Positions 9,552 through 18,409 of a DNA stretch of 64,000 nucleotides are shown piece after piece; positions within the stretch are counted from its first letter, which is position 1; each line of letters opens with the position of its first letter. The translations under genes and the position numbers were made by a program. The DNA comes from Streptomyces zaomyceticus. GTDB taxonomy: Bacteria > Actinomycetota > Actinomycetes > Streptomycetales > Streptomycetaceae. A model generated the notes under the pieces. It was not told the origin of the DNA, searched no databases, and worked only from the letters and a program-made list of their open reading frames with translations. The stretch is taken from assembly GCF_014656215.1 (NCBI RefSeq), contig NZ_BNBZ01000011.1, positions 1-64,000 on the forward strand. The letters are read 5' to 3'.

Positions 9552-12500
9552 TGGCGACGCAGGCGATGACGCAGGCGACGACGCAGGACCCGACGCAGGC
9601 GACGACGCCCGCGCGGACGGAGGAGGAGCAGGGGCAGCGGCCGGGGCCGCAGTCGGGGGCGCGGTCCGGGGCGCGGCCGGGGGCCCCCTCCGGGCCGGCT
9701 TCCGGCCCGCGGTCCGGGCTTCAGGACATCCTGCCGCTGGCCCCCCTCCAGGAGGGGCTGCTCTTCCACAGCGTGTACGACGAGGCCGCACCGGACGTGT
9801 ACCTCGTGCAGCAGGCCATCGACCTGGCCGGGGACCTCGACACCGAGGCCCTGCGGGCCGCCTGCCGTGCGCTGCTGCGGCGCCACGCCAACCTGCGGGC
9901 GGCCTTCCGGTACGCCGGTCTCCAGCGGCCCGTGCAGATGATCCCGCACGAGGTACGGCTGCCGTGGGAGGAGCTGGACCTGACCGGCCTCCCCGAGGCC
10001 GAGCGGGCGGCGGCCGCGGACCGGGCCGTGGAGGAGGACCGGACGCGCCGGTTCGACCTCGCCAAGCCCCCGCTGATGCGGTTCACCCTCATCCGCCTCG
10101 GCGAGGGCCGGCACCGCTTCGTCCTGACCAACCACCACATCCTGCTCGACGGCTGGTCCCGCCCGATGTTCGTGCGCGAGCTGCTCGCGCTCTACGCCTC
10201 CGGCGGCGACGACAGCGCCCTGCCCCGGGTCCGTCCCTTCCGCGACTACCTCCAGTGGCTCGCGGGTCAGGACAAGGGCGCCGCGCTGACCGCCTGGCGC
10301 GAGACCCTCGCCGGGCTCGACGGCCCCACCCTCGTCTCCCCGCAGGCCGGGGAGCGGACCCCGGTCGTCCCCGGCCGCCTGGAGACCGAGGTGGACCGTC
10401 CCACGTACGAGGCGCTCACCGCGCTCGCCCGGGAACGGGCCCTCACCCTCAACTCCCTGGTCCAGGGCGCCTGGGCGGTCGTCCTGAGCGGACTGACCGG
10501 ACGCGACGACGTGGTCTTCGGCACCACCGTCTCCGGCCGGCCGCCGGAGATCCCCGGCATCGAGACGATGGTGGGGCTCTTCATCAACACCCTGCCCGTA
10601 CGGGTCCGGCTGCGGGCCGACGAGCCCCTCGTCGACACCGTGCGCCGGGTGCAGGACGAGCAGACCCGGCTCCAGCCCTACCAGCACACCGGTCTCGCCG
10701 AGGTCCAGCGGCTCGCCGGATCCGGTGAACTCTTCGACACCACCATGGTGTTCGAGAACTACCCGGTCGACATCGGCGCCGAGAACGACCGGCCCGGCGG
10801 CATCCGGGGCGTCACCGTCACGGGGAGCCGCAACCGCGATGCCACCCACTACCCCCTCGCCCTGGTCGCCGTCGGCCGAGGCGGGCTGCGGCTCCGCCTC
10901 GACCACCAGCCCGACCTGGTCCCGGAGGAGACGGCCCGGTCGGTCATGGACCGGCTGGTACGGGTGCTCCGCTCGGTCGCCACCGACCCGGGACGGCCGC
11001 TCGGCCGCCTGGAACTGCTCTCCGCCGACGAGCGGCGGGCCGTCCTCGACCTCGGCCGGGGCGCGGACACCCCCGTACCGGAGACGAGCCTGCCCGAGGC
11101 GTTCCGCGCCCAGGCGCTGCGCACCCCGGACGCCCTCGCCGTCCGCTGCGGGACCACGGCGTACGACTACGCGACCCTCGACGCCCGCTCCGACGTCCTG
11201 GCCCGGCGGCTCGTCGGGCTCGGTGTGACGGCGGAGACGCCCGTCGCGCTCCTGATGGAACGCTCGGCGGAACTCGTCGTGTCGGTGCTGGCCGTCCTCA
11301 AGGCCGGCGGGACGTATGTGCCGCTGCGGCACGGGGACCCGGTCGACCGCCTCCGTCAGGTCGCCGGCCTCGCCAGCGTCCGCCTGGTCCTGACGGACCG
11401 GGAGCACGCCCCCCACGCCGGGGAACTGGGCGTGACCCCGCTGACGGTGGACGGGGAGCCGACCGGGGACCCGGCACCTGTGGACGGCCCCGAGACCGCC
11501 CTCCCGCGTCACCACGCGGGCGACCGCCTCGCCTACCTCATGCACACGTCCGGGTCGACCGGCACGCCCAAGGGCGTCGCCGTCAGCCACCGGGCCGTGC
11601 TGGAACTCGCCCACGACCGGTCGTTCTCCGGGGCCGCGCACCGGACCGTCCTCGTGCACTCCCCGCACGCCTTCGACGCCTCCACCTACGAGCTGTGGGT
11701 GCCGCTGCTCTCCGGCGGCACCGCCGTCGTCGCCCCGCCCGGGGACCTCGGCACCGCGCGGCTCGGGGAGCTCGTCGCTGAGTACGGGGTGACCGGCCTG
11801 TGGCTGACGTCCGGGCTCTTCCAGCTCGTCGCCGACGAGGCCCCCGAGGTCCTCGCCGGGGTCCGCGAGGTGTGGACCGGCGGAGACGTCGTGCCCGCCG
11901 CGGCCGTACGCCGGGTCATGGCCGTCTGCCCGGAGACCTCGGTCGTCGACGGATACGGACCCACCGAGACGACGACGTTCGCCGTCCGGCACCGGCTGCC
12001 GGCCGGCGGTCCCGTCCCCGCCGCCGTCCCGATCGGCACCCCGCTGGACAACACCCGGCTGCTCGTCCTCGACGCCGGACTGCGCCCCGTCCCGCGCGGC
12101 ATGGCGGGCGAACTGCACATCGCCGGGGCGGGCCTCGCCCGCGGCTACTGGCAGCGCCCCGGCCTCACCGCCGAACGCTTCGTCGCCGACCCGTACGGAC
12201 CGGCCGGCGCGCGGATGTACCGCACGGGCGACCTCGTCCGCTGGGCCCCCGACGGCACCCTCGAATACCTCGGACGCGCCGACGAGCAGGTGAAACTGCG
12301 CGGGTTCCGCATCGAACTGGGGGAGATCGAGGCCGTCCTCGGGCGGCATCCGGGCGTCGCCCAGGCCGTCGTCACCGTGCAGGAGCCGCGCCCCGGGGAC
12401 AAGCGGCTCGTCGCCTGCCTGGTCGCCGAACGGGGCGCCGACCCCACCCCGGCCGAGCTGCGCGCCCATGTCTCCGCCGAGCTTCCCGACTACATGGTGC

Positions 12501-15500
12501 CCGGCGCGTTCCTGACCCTGGACGCGCTGCCCCTGACCGGCAACGGCAAGGTCGACCGGCGGGCCCTGCCGCAGGCGGAGGCCGCGCCGGCGGCCGGCGG
12601 CACACGGCGCCTCCCGCGCACCCCGCAGGAGGACATCCTGTGCGGGCTGTTCGCGGAGCTCCTCGGCGTGCCGCAGGTCGGTGTCGACGACGACTTCTTC
12701 GAGCTCGGCGGCCATTCGCTGCTCGCCACCCGGCTCGCCGGACGGGTCCGTTCGGTGCTGGGCGCGGAGATCGCCGTACGCCAGCTCTTCGAGAACCCGA
12801 CCGTGGCCGCGCTGGCCCGCGCCCTGGACACGGCGGGCGCCGCCCGGCCCGCCCTCGAACCGGCGCGTCCGCGCCCGGAGCGGGTGCCCGCCTCGTTCGC
12901 CCAGCGCAGGCTGTGGTTCCTCCATCGCTTCGAGGGGCCGAGCCCCACGTACAACATCCCCTTCGCGATGAAGCTCACCGGGGACCTCGACCCGGCCGCG
13001 CTGCGAGCCGCCCTCGCGGACGTCGCCGAACGCCACGAGGCGCTGCGGACCGTCTTCGCCGAGGACGCCGAGGGGCCGTACCAGATCGTGCGGGACAGCG
13101 CCGACGCCCGCCCCGAACTGACCCACGTCCCCGGGGCCCTCGCGGCGGACCGGATCGACGCGGAGCTCGCCGCGGCCGCCGCCCACCCCTTCGCCCTGGA
13201 CCGGGAACTGCCGCTGCGCGCCTGGCTGTTCGGTACGGGACCGGGGGAGCACGTCCTGCTGCTGCTCGTCCATCACATCGCGGGCGACGGCTGGTCCGTC
13301 CCGCTGCTCGCCCGCGACCTCGTCACCGCCTACGCAGCCCGGCACGCCGGCGACGCCCCCGGCTGGGCCCCGCTCCCCGTCCAGTACGCCGACTACAGCC
13401 TCTGGCAGCGCGCCGCGCTCGGCACCGAGGACGACCCGGACAGCGCGGTCGCCCGCCAACTCGCCCACTGGAAGGAGACCCTGGCCGGGCTGCCGGACGA
13501 ACTGCCGCTGCCCACCGACCGGCCCCGGCCCGCCGTCGCCGGCCACCGCGGGGACCGGGTCCTCTACGAGGTGCCCGAGGCGCTGTACGGGCGGGTCCGC
13601 GGCCTCGCCCGCTCCGTCCAGGCCAGCCCGTTCATGGTGCTCCAAGCCGCCGTCGCCGCCCTTCTCACCCGGCTCGGCGCCGGTACGGACATCCCGCTCG
13701 GCACCCCCATCGCGGGCCGGACGGACGACGCCCTCGACGACCTCGTCGGCTTCTTCGTCAACACCCTCGTGCTGCGCACCGACACCTCGGGCGACCCCAC
13801 CTTCAAGGAGCTCGTCGGCCGCGTCCGGGAGACGGACCTCGCCGCCTACGCCCACCAGGACCTGCCGTTCGAGCGGCTCGTCGAGGCGCTCAACCCCAAG
13901 CGGTCGCAGTCCCGCCACCCGCTCTTCCAGACCATGCTCACCTTCAACAACACCGACCGGCGGCCCGGCACCGAAGGGGAGGAGCTCCGGCTTCCCGGAC
14001 TCACCGCCGCCCAACTGCCCTCCGCCACCGGCTCGGCCAAGTTCGACCTGCTGCTCTCCTTCGCGGAGCGCCACACCCCCGACGGCACCCCCGACGGGCT
14101 CGGCGCCGGCATCGAGTTCAGCACCGACCTGTTCGACCCCGCCACCGCGCGGACCCTCGTCGAACGGCTGCTCCGCCTCCTCGACGCGGTGACCGCGGAG
14201 CCGCAGCGCCGCCTCGGCGAACTGCCGCTGCTGAGCGGGGCCGAGCAGGACCGGGTCCTCGCCACCGGCACGGGACCGGTACGGCCCCGCGCCCTGGACG
14301 GCGGCCTCGCGGCGCGCTTCGCGGCCGCCGCCCTGCGCGCCCCGGAGGCCGTCGCGGTCGACACCCCGGACGGCGCGGTCGGTTACCGGGAGCTCGACTC
14401 CCGGGCCAACCGCCTCGCCCGGCTGATGGCCGCCCAGGGCGTCGGCCCCGAGGACCTCGTCGCCGTGGCCATGCACCGCTCGGCCGACCTGGTCACCGCG
14501 CTGCTGGCGGTCCTCAAGACCGGAGCGGGCTATGTGCCCGTCGACCCCGGTTACCCCGCCGACCGCATCGCGTACATGATCGAGGACGCCCGCCCCGCGC
14601 TGGTCCTCACCACGAGCGACCTCGCGGGCCCGGAGGCCCTCGGCGACGCCCTCGGGGGCGCCGCAGGCCCGGCCGCCCCTCGCCTCCTCCGCGTCGACGC
14701 CCCCGACACCCTCGCCGCCCTCGCCCGCCTGGACGACGGCGCCCTCGCGCCGGGCGAGCTCGTCGCCCCACCGCACCCCGCCCACCCGGCGTACGTCATC
14801 TACACCTCCGGGTCGACCGGCCGCCCCAAGGGCGTGACCATGCCCGCCGGGGCGTTGCTCAACCTGCTCGACTGGCACGAGAGCGAGATCCCCGGCGGCC
14901 CCGGCACCCGGGTCGCCCAGTTCACCGCCGTCAGCTTCGACGTCTCCGTCCAGGAGATGCTCTCCGCGCTCCTCGCCGGCAAGACGCTCGTGGTCTGCCC
15001 CGAGGACGTCCGCCGCGACCCGGCCCGGCTGGCCCGCTGGCTCCAGGACCGGCGCGTCCACGAGCTGTACGCCCCCAACCTCGTCCTCGACGCGGTCTGC
15101 GAGGCGGCCGTGGCGCAGGGGCTGCCGCTGCCGGAGCTCACCGACCTGGTCCAGGCGGGCGAGGCCCTCACCCCGCACGGCGCCATCCGCGCCTTCTGCG
15201 CGGCCCGCCCCGGCCGCCGGCTGCACAACCACTACGGCCCCGCCGAGACCCATGTCGTCACCGCGGTCCGGCTCCCCGAGGACCCGGCGCGGTGGGCACC
15301 CGGCGCGCCGCCCATCGGCGGACCCGTCGACAACACCTCCGTACGGCTCCTCGACAGGTGGCTGAAGCCGGTCCCGGTGGGCGTCCCCGGCGAGCTGTAC
15401 ATCACGGGCGCTGCCCTGGCCCGCGGATACGTCCACCGGCCCGACCGCACGGCGGAACGGTTCGTCGCCGATCCGCACGGCCCGGCGGGCACCCGCATGT

Positions 15501-16960
15501 ACCGCACCGGCGACCTCGCCCGCTGGAACGGCGCGGGACACCTCGTCTATCTCGGCCGGGGCGACGCCCAGGTCAAGATCCGGGGCTTCCGCATCGAGCC
15601 CGGGGAGGTCGAGGCGGTCCTCGCCACCGCACCGGGCGTGGCCCAGGCCGCCGTCGTCGTACGGGAGGACAGGCCGGGCGACCGGCGTCTGACCGGCTAC
15701 GCGGTCCCCGCCGAAGACGCCCGGCCGCACCCGTCCGAGCTGCGCGAGCACCTCGCGCGCCGGCTGCCCGAGCACATGGTCCCGGCCGCGTTCGTCCTCC
15801 TCGACGCACTGCCCCTCACCCCCAACGGCAAGCTCGACCGGGCGGCTCTCCCCGCCCCCGACCCGAGCAACGCCACCCGGTCGAGGCCCGCCTCGACGCC
15901 CGAGGAGCACGCCCTGTGCACCCTGTTCGCCGAGGTCCTCGGCGTCACCGAGGTCGGGGCGGACGACGACTTCTTCGAGCTCGGCGGCCACTCCTTCCTC
16001 GCCGCCCGGCTCGTCGGCCGGGTCCGCGAGGAGCTCGCCACCGACCTGCCGGTACGGGCCGTCTTCGACACCTCCACCCCGGCCGGCCTCGCCCGGGTCC
16101 TGACCGGCGCGGCGACGGCCACCGAAGGCGGGGACGGCGCGGAGGGCGAAGGGGGCCGGCGCGCCACCCGGGGGCTGCTGCCCCTGCGCACCCGGGGCAC
16201 CACGGCACCGGTCTTCTTCCTGCACCCCGGCGGCGGCTTCAGCTGGTGCTACGCGGGGCTCGTCCGCCATCTCGGCCCCGACGTCCCGGTGTACGGCATC
16301 CAGGCCAGCGGCCTCGACGGATCGGGCGCCCTGCCCGCCTCCATGGACGAGATGACCGAGGACTACCTGGCCAGGATCCGCGCCGTCCAGCCCCACGGGC
16401 CCTACCGGCTGGCCGGCTGGTCCTTCGGCGGGCTGGCCGCGCACGCCCTCGCGACCCGGCTGCGGGCCGAGGGGGAGAGCATCGGACTCCTCGCGCTGCT
16501 CGACGCCTACCCGCCGGGCGAGAACGCCGTCACCGACGAGCCCGTGGAGCACGAGGTCGTCGCGCACAACCTCCAGGCGATGGGCTTCACTTTCGACATG
16601 GACGAGCTCATAGCAGACCAGAAAGCCGTTCTGCTGCGCTTCCGCGAGTTCCTGCAGAGCGGAAACCAGAACCTCCGGCATCTGGAGGCCCAGGACATCC
16701 TGGCGCTCAAGGATGTGTATGTGAACAATGTCCGGCTCATGCGGCGTTTCGAGCCGGAGTTCTTCGACGGCGATCTTCTCTTCGTCTCCGCGGAGACGAA
16801 GTCGGAGGCCGACAGGTCAAGCCGTCTGGATGTCAACTTGTGGCAACCCCTCACCGGGGGTTCTGTCGAGGTCTGCGCTATAGACTCGACACACGGAAAT
16901 CTGATGACGGACGCCCGCCACATGGCCCGCATCGGGCGTTTTCTCGCGGAGCGTCTGTGA
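9551..16960 (+). CDS. Terminal non-ribosomal peptide synthetase (C-A-PCP-C-A-PCP-TE)
   Basis: Two-module terminal NRPS of 2,469 aa. The ATG at 9551 follows the previous NRPS directly; a GTG one codon earlier is also possible. A repetitive Thr/Gln then Gly/Pro/Ser linker of about 55 residues precedes the first C domain (HHILLDGWS about 195), which fits a domain taking a D-donor from the upstream E domain. Next come A (pocket DAYWWGGTF, Val-like), PCP (Ser about 1057), C (HHIAGDGWS about 1241), A (pocket DVQLVAHVV, close to the Pro code DVQLIAHVV), PCP (LGGHSFL), and a C-terminal thioesterase with GWSFGG near residue 2292. The thioesterase releases the product, probably by macrocyclisation. The final ...Val-Pro matches residues 10-11 of amphomycin/friulimicin. 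Specificities are manual pocket readings, not tested assignments. Confidence 0.95.
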   Translation: MATQAMTQATTQDPTQATTPARTEEEQGQRPGPQSGARSGARPGAPSGPASGPRSGLQDILPLAPLQEGLLFHSVYDEAAPDVYLVQQAIDLAGDLDTEALRAACRALLRRHANLRAAFRYAGLQRPVQMIPHEVRLPWEELDLTGLPEAERAAAADRAVEEDRTRRFDLAKPPLMRFTLIRLGEGRHRFVLTNHHILLDGWSRPMFVRELLALYASGGDDSALPRVRPFRDYLQWLAGQDKGAALTAWRETLAGLDGPTLVSPQAGERTPVVPGRLETEVDRPTYEALTALARERALTLNSLVQGAWAVVLSGLTGRDDVVFGTTVSGRPPEIPGIETMVGLFINTLPVRVRLRADEPLVDTVRRVQDEQTRLQPYQHTGLAEVQRLAGSGELFDTTMVFENYPVDIGAENDRPGGIRGVTVTGSRNRDATHYPLALVAVGRGGLRLRLDHQPDLVPEETARSVMDRLVRVLRSVATDPGRPLGRLELLSADERRAVLDLGRGADTPVPETSLPEAFRAQALRTPDALAVRCGTTAYDYATLDARSDVLARRLVGLGVTAETPVALLMERSAELVVSVLAVLKAGGTYVPLRHGDPVDRLRQVAGLASVRLVLTDREHAPHAGELGVTPLTVDGEPTGDPAPVDGPETALPRHHAGDRLAYLMHTSGSTGTPKGVAVSHRAVLELAHDRSFSGAAHRTVLVHSPHAFDASTYELWVPLLSGGTAVVAPPGDLGTARLGELVAEYGVTGLWLTSGLFQLVADEAPEVLAGVREVWTGGDVVPAAAVRRVMAVCPETSVVDGYGPTETTTFAVRHRLPAGGPVPAAVPIGTPLDNTRLLVLDAGLRPVPRGMAGELHIAGAGLARGYWQRPGLTAERFVADPYGPAGARMYRTGDLVRWAPDGTLEYLGRADEQVKLRGFRIELGEIEAVLGRHPGVAQAVVTVQEPRPGDKRLVACLVAERGADPTPAELRAHVSAELPDYMVPGAFLTLDALPLTGNGKVDRRALPQAEAAPAAGGTRRLPRTPQEDILCGLFAELLGVPQVGVDDDFFELGGHSLLATRLAGRVRSVLGAEIAVRQLFENPTVAALARALDTAGAARPALEPARPRPERVPASFAQRRLWFLHRFEGPSPTYNIPFAMKLTGDLDPAALRAALADVAERHEALRTVFAEDAEGPYQIVRDSADARPELTHVPGALAADRIDAELAAAAAHPFALDRELPLRAWLFGTGPGEHVLLLLVHHIAGDGWSVPLLARDLVTAYAARHAGDAPGWAPLPVQYADYSLWQRAALGTEDDPDSAVARQLAHWKETLAGLPDELPLPTDRPRPAVAGHRGDRVLYEVPEALYGRVRGLARSVQASPFMVLQAAVAALLTRLGAGTDIPLGTPIAGRTDDALDDLVGFFVNTLVLRTDTSGDPTFKELVGRVRETDLAAYAHQDLPFERLVEALNPKRSQSRHPLFQTMLTFNNTDRRPGTEGEELRLPGLTAAQLPSATGSAKFDLLLSFAERHTPDGTPDGLGAGIEFSTDLFDPATARTLVERLLRLLDAVTAEPQRRLGELPLLSGAEQDRVLATGTGPVRPRALDGGLAARFAAAALRAPEAVAVDTPDGAVGYRELDSRANRLARLMAAQGVGPEDLVAVAMHRSADLVTALLAVLKTGAGYVPVDPGYPADRIAYMIEDARPALVLTTSDLAGPEALGDALGGAAGPAAPRLLRVDAPDTLAALARLDDGALAPGELVAPPHPAHPAYVIYTSGSTGRPKGVTMPAGALLNLLDWHESEIPGGPGTRVAQFTAVSFDVSVQEMLSALLAGKTLVVCPEDVRRDPARLARWLQDRRVHELYAPNLVLDAVCEAAVAQGLPLPELTDLVQAGEALTPHGAIRAFCAARPGRRLHNHYGPAETHVVTAVRLPEDPARWAPGAPPIGGPVDNTSVRLLDRWLKPVPVGVPGELYITGAALARGYVHRPDRTAERFVADPHGPAGTRMYRTGDLARWNGAGHLVYLGRGDAQVKIRGFRIEPGEVEAVLATAPGVAQAAVVVREDRPGDRRLTGYAVPAEDARPHPSELREHLARRLPEHMVPAAFVLLDALPLTPNGKLDRAALPAPDPSNATRSRPASTPEEHALCTLFAEVLGVTEVGADDDFFELGGHSFLAARLVGRVREELATDLPVRAVFDTSTPAGLARVLTGAATATEGGDGAEGEGGRRATRGLLPLRTRGTTAPVFFLHPGGGFSWCYAGLVRHLGPDVPVYGIQASGLDGSGALPASMDEMTEDYLARIRAVQPHGPYRLAGWSFGGLAAHALATRLRAEGESIGLLALLDAYPPGENAVTDEPVEHEVVAHNLQAMGFTFDMDELIADQKAVLLRFREFLQSGNQNLRHLEAQDILALKDVYVNNVRLMRRFEPEFFDGDLLFVSAETKSEADRSSRLDVNLWQPLTGGSVEVCAIDSTHGNLMTDARHMARIGRFLAERL

Positions 16961-17040
16961 CGCTCGGGGGAATTCGGCGGGACGATATGAATCCGACCAG
17001 AAGAATCCTCGAGATAAATCCTTCGAAAAGGAGCGATCGC

Positions 17041-17265
17041 ATGAGCAGCAACCCCTTCGAGGACCCGGAGGGCACCTACCTCGTCCTCGTCAACGACGAG
17101 GGGCAGTACTCCCTGTGGCCGGCGTTCGTCGAGGTTCCGGAGGGGTGGAGCACCGCCCTGGCGGCGACCACGCGTGACGCGGCGCTCGAGCACATCAACA
17201 CCCACTGGACGGACATGCGTCCCGCGAGCCTGGTGCGCGAGATGGAAGGCGCCGACGCCGCCTGA
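17041..17265 (+). CDS. MbtH-like NRPS chaperone
   Basis: A 74-aa protein with the MbtH signature: NPFED near the N-terminus, then YSLWP, and a conserved W..MRPASL segment near the C-terminus. MbtH proteins bind adenylation domains and are often needed for their folding or activity in the cytoplasm. It lies 80 bp after the terminal NRPS in the same direction, with a good AAGGAG ribosome site ending about 6 bp before the ATG, and is followed by a strong hairpin. It therefore looks like the last gene of the NRPS transcription unit and probably serves the two synthetases before it. Confidence 0.95.
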   Translation: MSSNPFEDPEGTYLVLVNDEGQYSLWPAFVEVPEGWSTALAATTRDAALEHINTHWTDMRPASLVREMEGADAA

Positions 17266-17272
17266 TTCCACC

Positions 17273-17322
17273 GTGTGGCCCGCCCTCCGAGCGCTTACCG
17301 GCGCTCGGAGGGCGGGCCACAC
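17273..17322 (+). terminator. Strong intrinsic-type hairpin after the NRPS/mbtH unit
   Basis: A perfect 22-bp inverted repeat (17273-17294 and 17301-17322) with a 6-base TTACCG loop, followed by GCTTTTCC. It starts 8 bp after the mbtH stop and likely ends the NRPS transcript before the hydrolase gene. Confidence 0.85.
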
Positions 17323-17380
17323 GCTTTTCCGCACCACCCCCGAAGAGCCCGGGGAGAAGAATCAGAGGAAGGGGCAGCAC

Positions 17381-18193
17381 ATGCCGGTCGTGCCGGTCAA
17401 CGGAATACGTCTGAACTACGAGGACACCGGAGAGGGGGAGCCGGTGGTGATGATCCAGGGAACCGGTGGCGGACGCACCGCCTGGCAACTCCACCAGGTC
17501 CCGGCCCTCACCGCCGCGGGATTCCGGGTGATCACCTTCGACAACCGCGGAATACCGCCCACCTCGGAATGCCCGGAGGGTTTCACGCTGCAGGACATGG
17601 TCGGCGATGTCGCCGGACTCGTCGAACGCCTCGGCATCGGTCCCGTCCGTGTCGTCGGCACGTCGATGGGCGCCTTCGTCGCCCAGGAGCTGTCCCTCGC
17701 CCGGCCCGACCTGGTCCGGCAGACCGTCCTCATGGCCACCCGCGGGCGGACCGACGCGCTGCGCGCCGCGCTCACCCGCGCGGAGACCGAACTGCACGAC
17801 TCCGGGGTGACCCTGCCGGCCCGCTACTCCGCCGTGCTGCGCGCCCTGAAGTTCCTGTCGCCGCGGACCCTCGACGACGAGCGGGAACTGGCCGACTGGC
17901 TCGACCTGTTCGAGCTGGCTCCGCCCGCGGGTCCCGGCCTGCGGGCACAGATGGAGGTGAGCCGGCTGGAGAACCGGCTCGCCGCGTACCGGGGGATCCG
18001 CGTGCCGTGCCAGGTGATCGCCTTCGCCGACGACCTGGTCACCCCGCCGCACCTGGGCCGGGAGGTCGCCGACGCGATCCCGGGCGCCGTGTTCGAGGTG
18101 ATAGAGGGCTGCGGGCACTACGGCTACCTGGAGGATCCGGCCGCGGTGAACAAGGCGATGGTGCAGTTCTTCACCGGCCCGACGGCCGGCTGA
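17381..18193 (+). CDS. Alpha/beta-fold hydrolase
   Basis: A 270-aa single-domain alpha/beta hydrolase. The nucleophile elbow GTSMGA is near residue 94, an oxyanion-type GTGGG segment lies near residue 29, and the probable catalytic His sits in GCGHYGYLE near the C-terminus. The ATG at 17381 is preceded by AGGAAGGGG. Hydrolases of this type are common beside NRPS genes, where some act as editing (type II) thioesterases and others have unrelated substrates. The sequence does not show which applies here. It has its own start region after the mbtH hairpin and is convergent with the MMPL gene. Confidence 0.85.
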   Translation: MPVVPVNGIRLNYEDTGEGEPVVMIQGTGGGRTAWQLHQVPALTAAGFRVITFDNRGIPPTSECPEGFTLQDMVGDVAGLVERLGIGPVRVVGTSMGAFVAQELSLARPDLVRQTVLMATRGRTDALRAALTRAETELHDSGVTLPARYSAVLRALKFLSPRTLDDERELADWLDLFELAPPAGPGLRAQMEVSRLENRLAAYRGIRVPCQVIAFADDLVTPPHLGREVADAIPGAVFEVIEGCGHYGYLEDPAAVNKAMVQFFTGPTAG

Positions 18194-18294
18194 CGACGGC
18201 CCGCCCGCGGCGACTTGAGCCCCGCGGCGGCTCGTCCCCGGCGGCGGACCGACTGCCGGGCGACCGGGGCGGCCGGCGGGCAGATGCGCAAACG

Positions 18295-18331
18295 CCTTCG
18301 TCCGGGCCGCTGTTCGCGGTCCGGACGAAGG
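18295..18331. terminator. Hairpin between convergent hydrolase and MMPL genes
   Basis: Perfect 11-bp inverted repeat CCTTCGTCCGG / CCGGACGAAGG around a 15-base loop, between the ends of two convergent genes. It could terminate in both directions; there is no long T-run. Confidence 0.55.
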
Positions 18332-18409
18332 TGAGGAGGGGGAGAGAGGAGGGAGAGGTGCCCGACGGGGGATGGCAGGCACTTCCCCCTCCTCGTCGGA
18401 GGGGCCGGC

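Noticed and set aside
297..9791. A 3,164-codon open frame on the minus strand opposite the first NRPS
   Set aside because: It is a shadow of the high-GC NRPS on the opposite strand. It shows low-complexity Arg/Gly/Pro composition and no domain motifs.
9173..16681. A 2,502-codon open frame on the minus strand opposite the second NRPS
   Set aside because: Same explanation: a mirror frame of GC-rich coding sequence without recognisable motifs.
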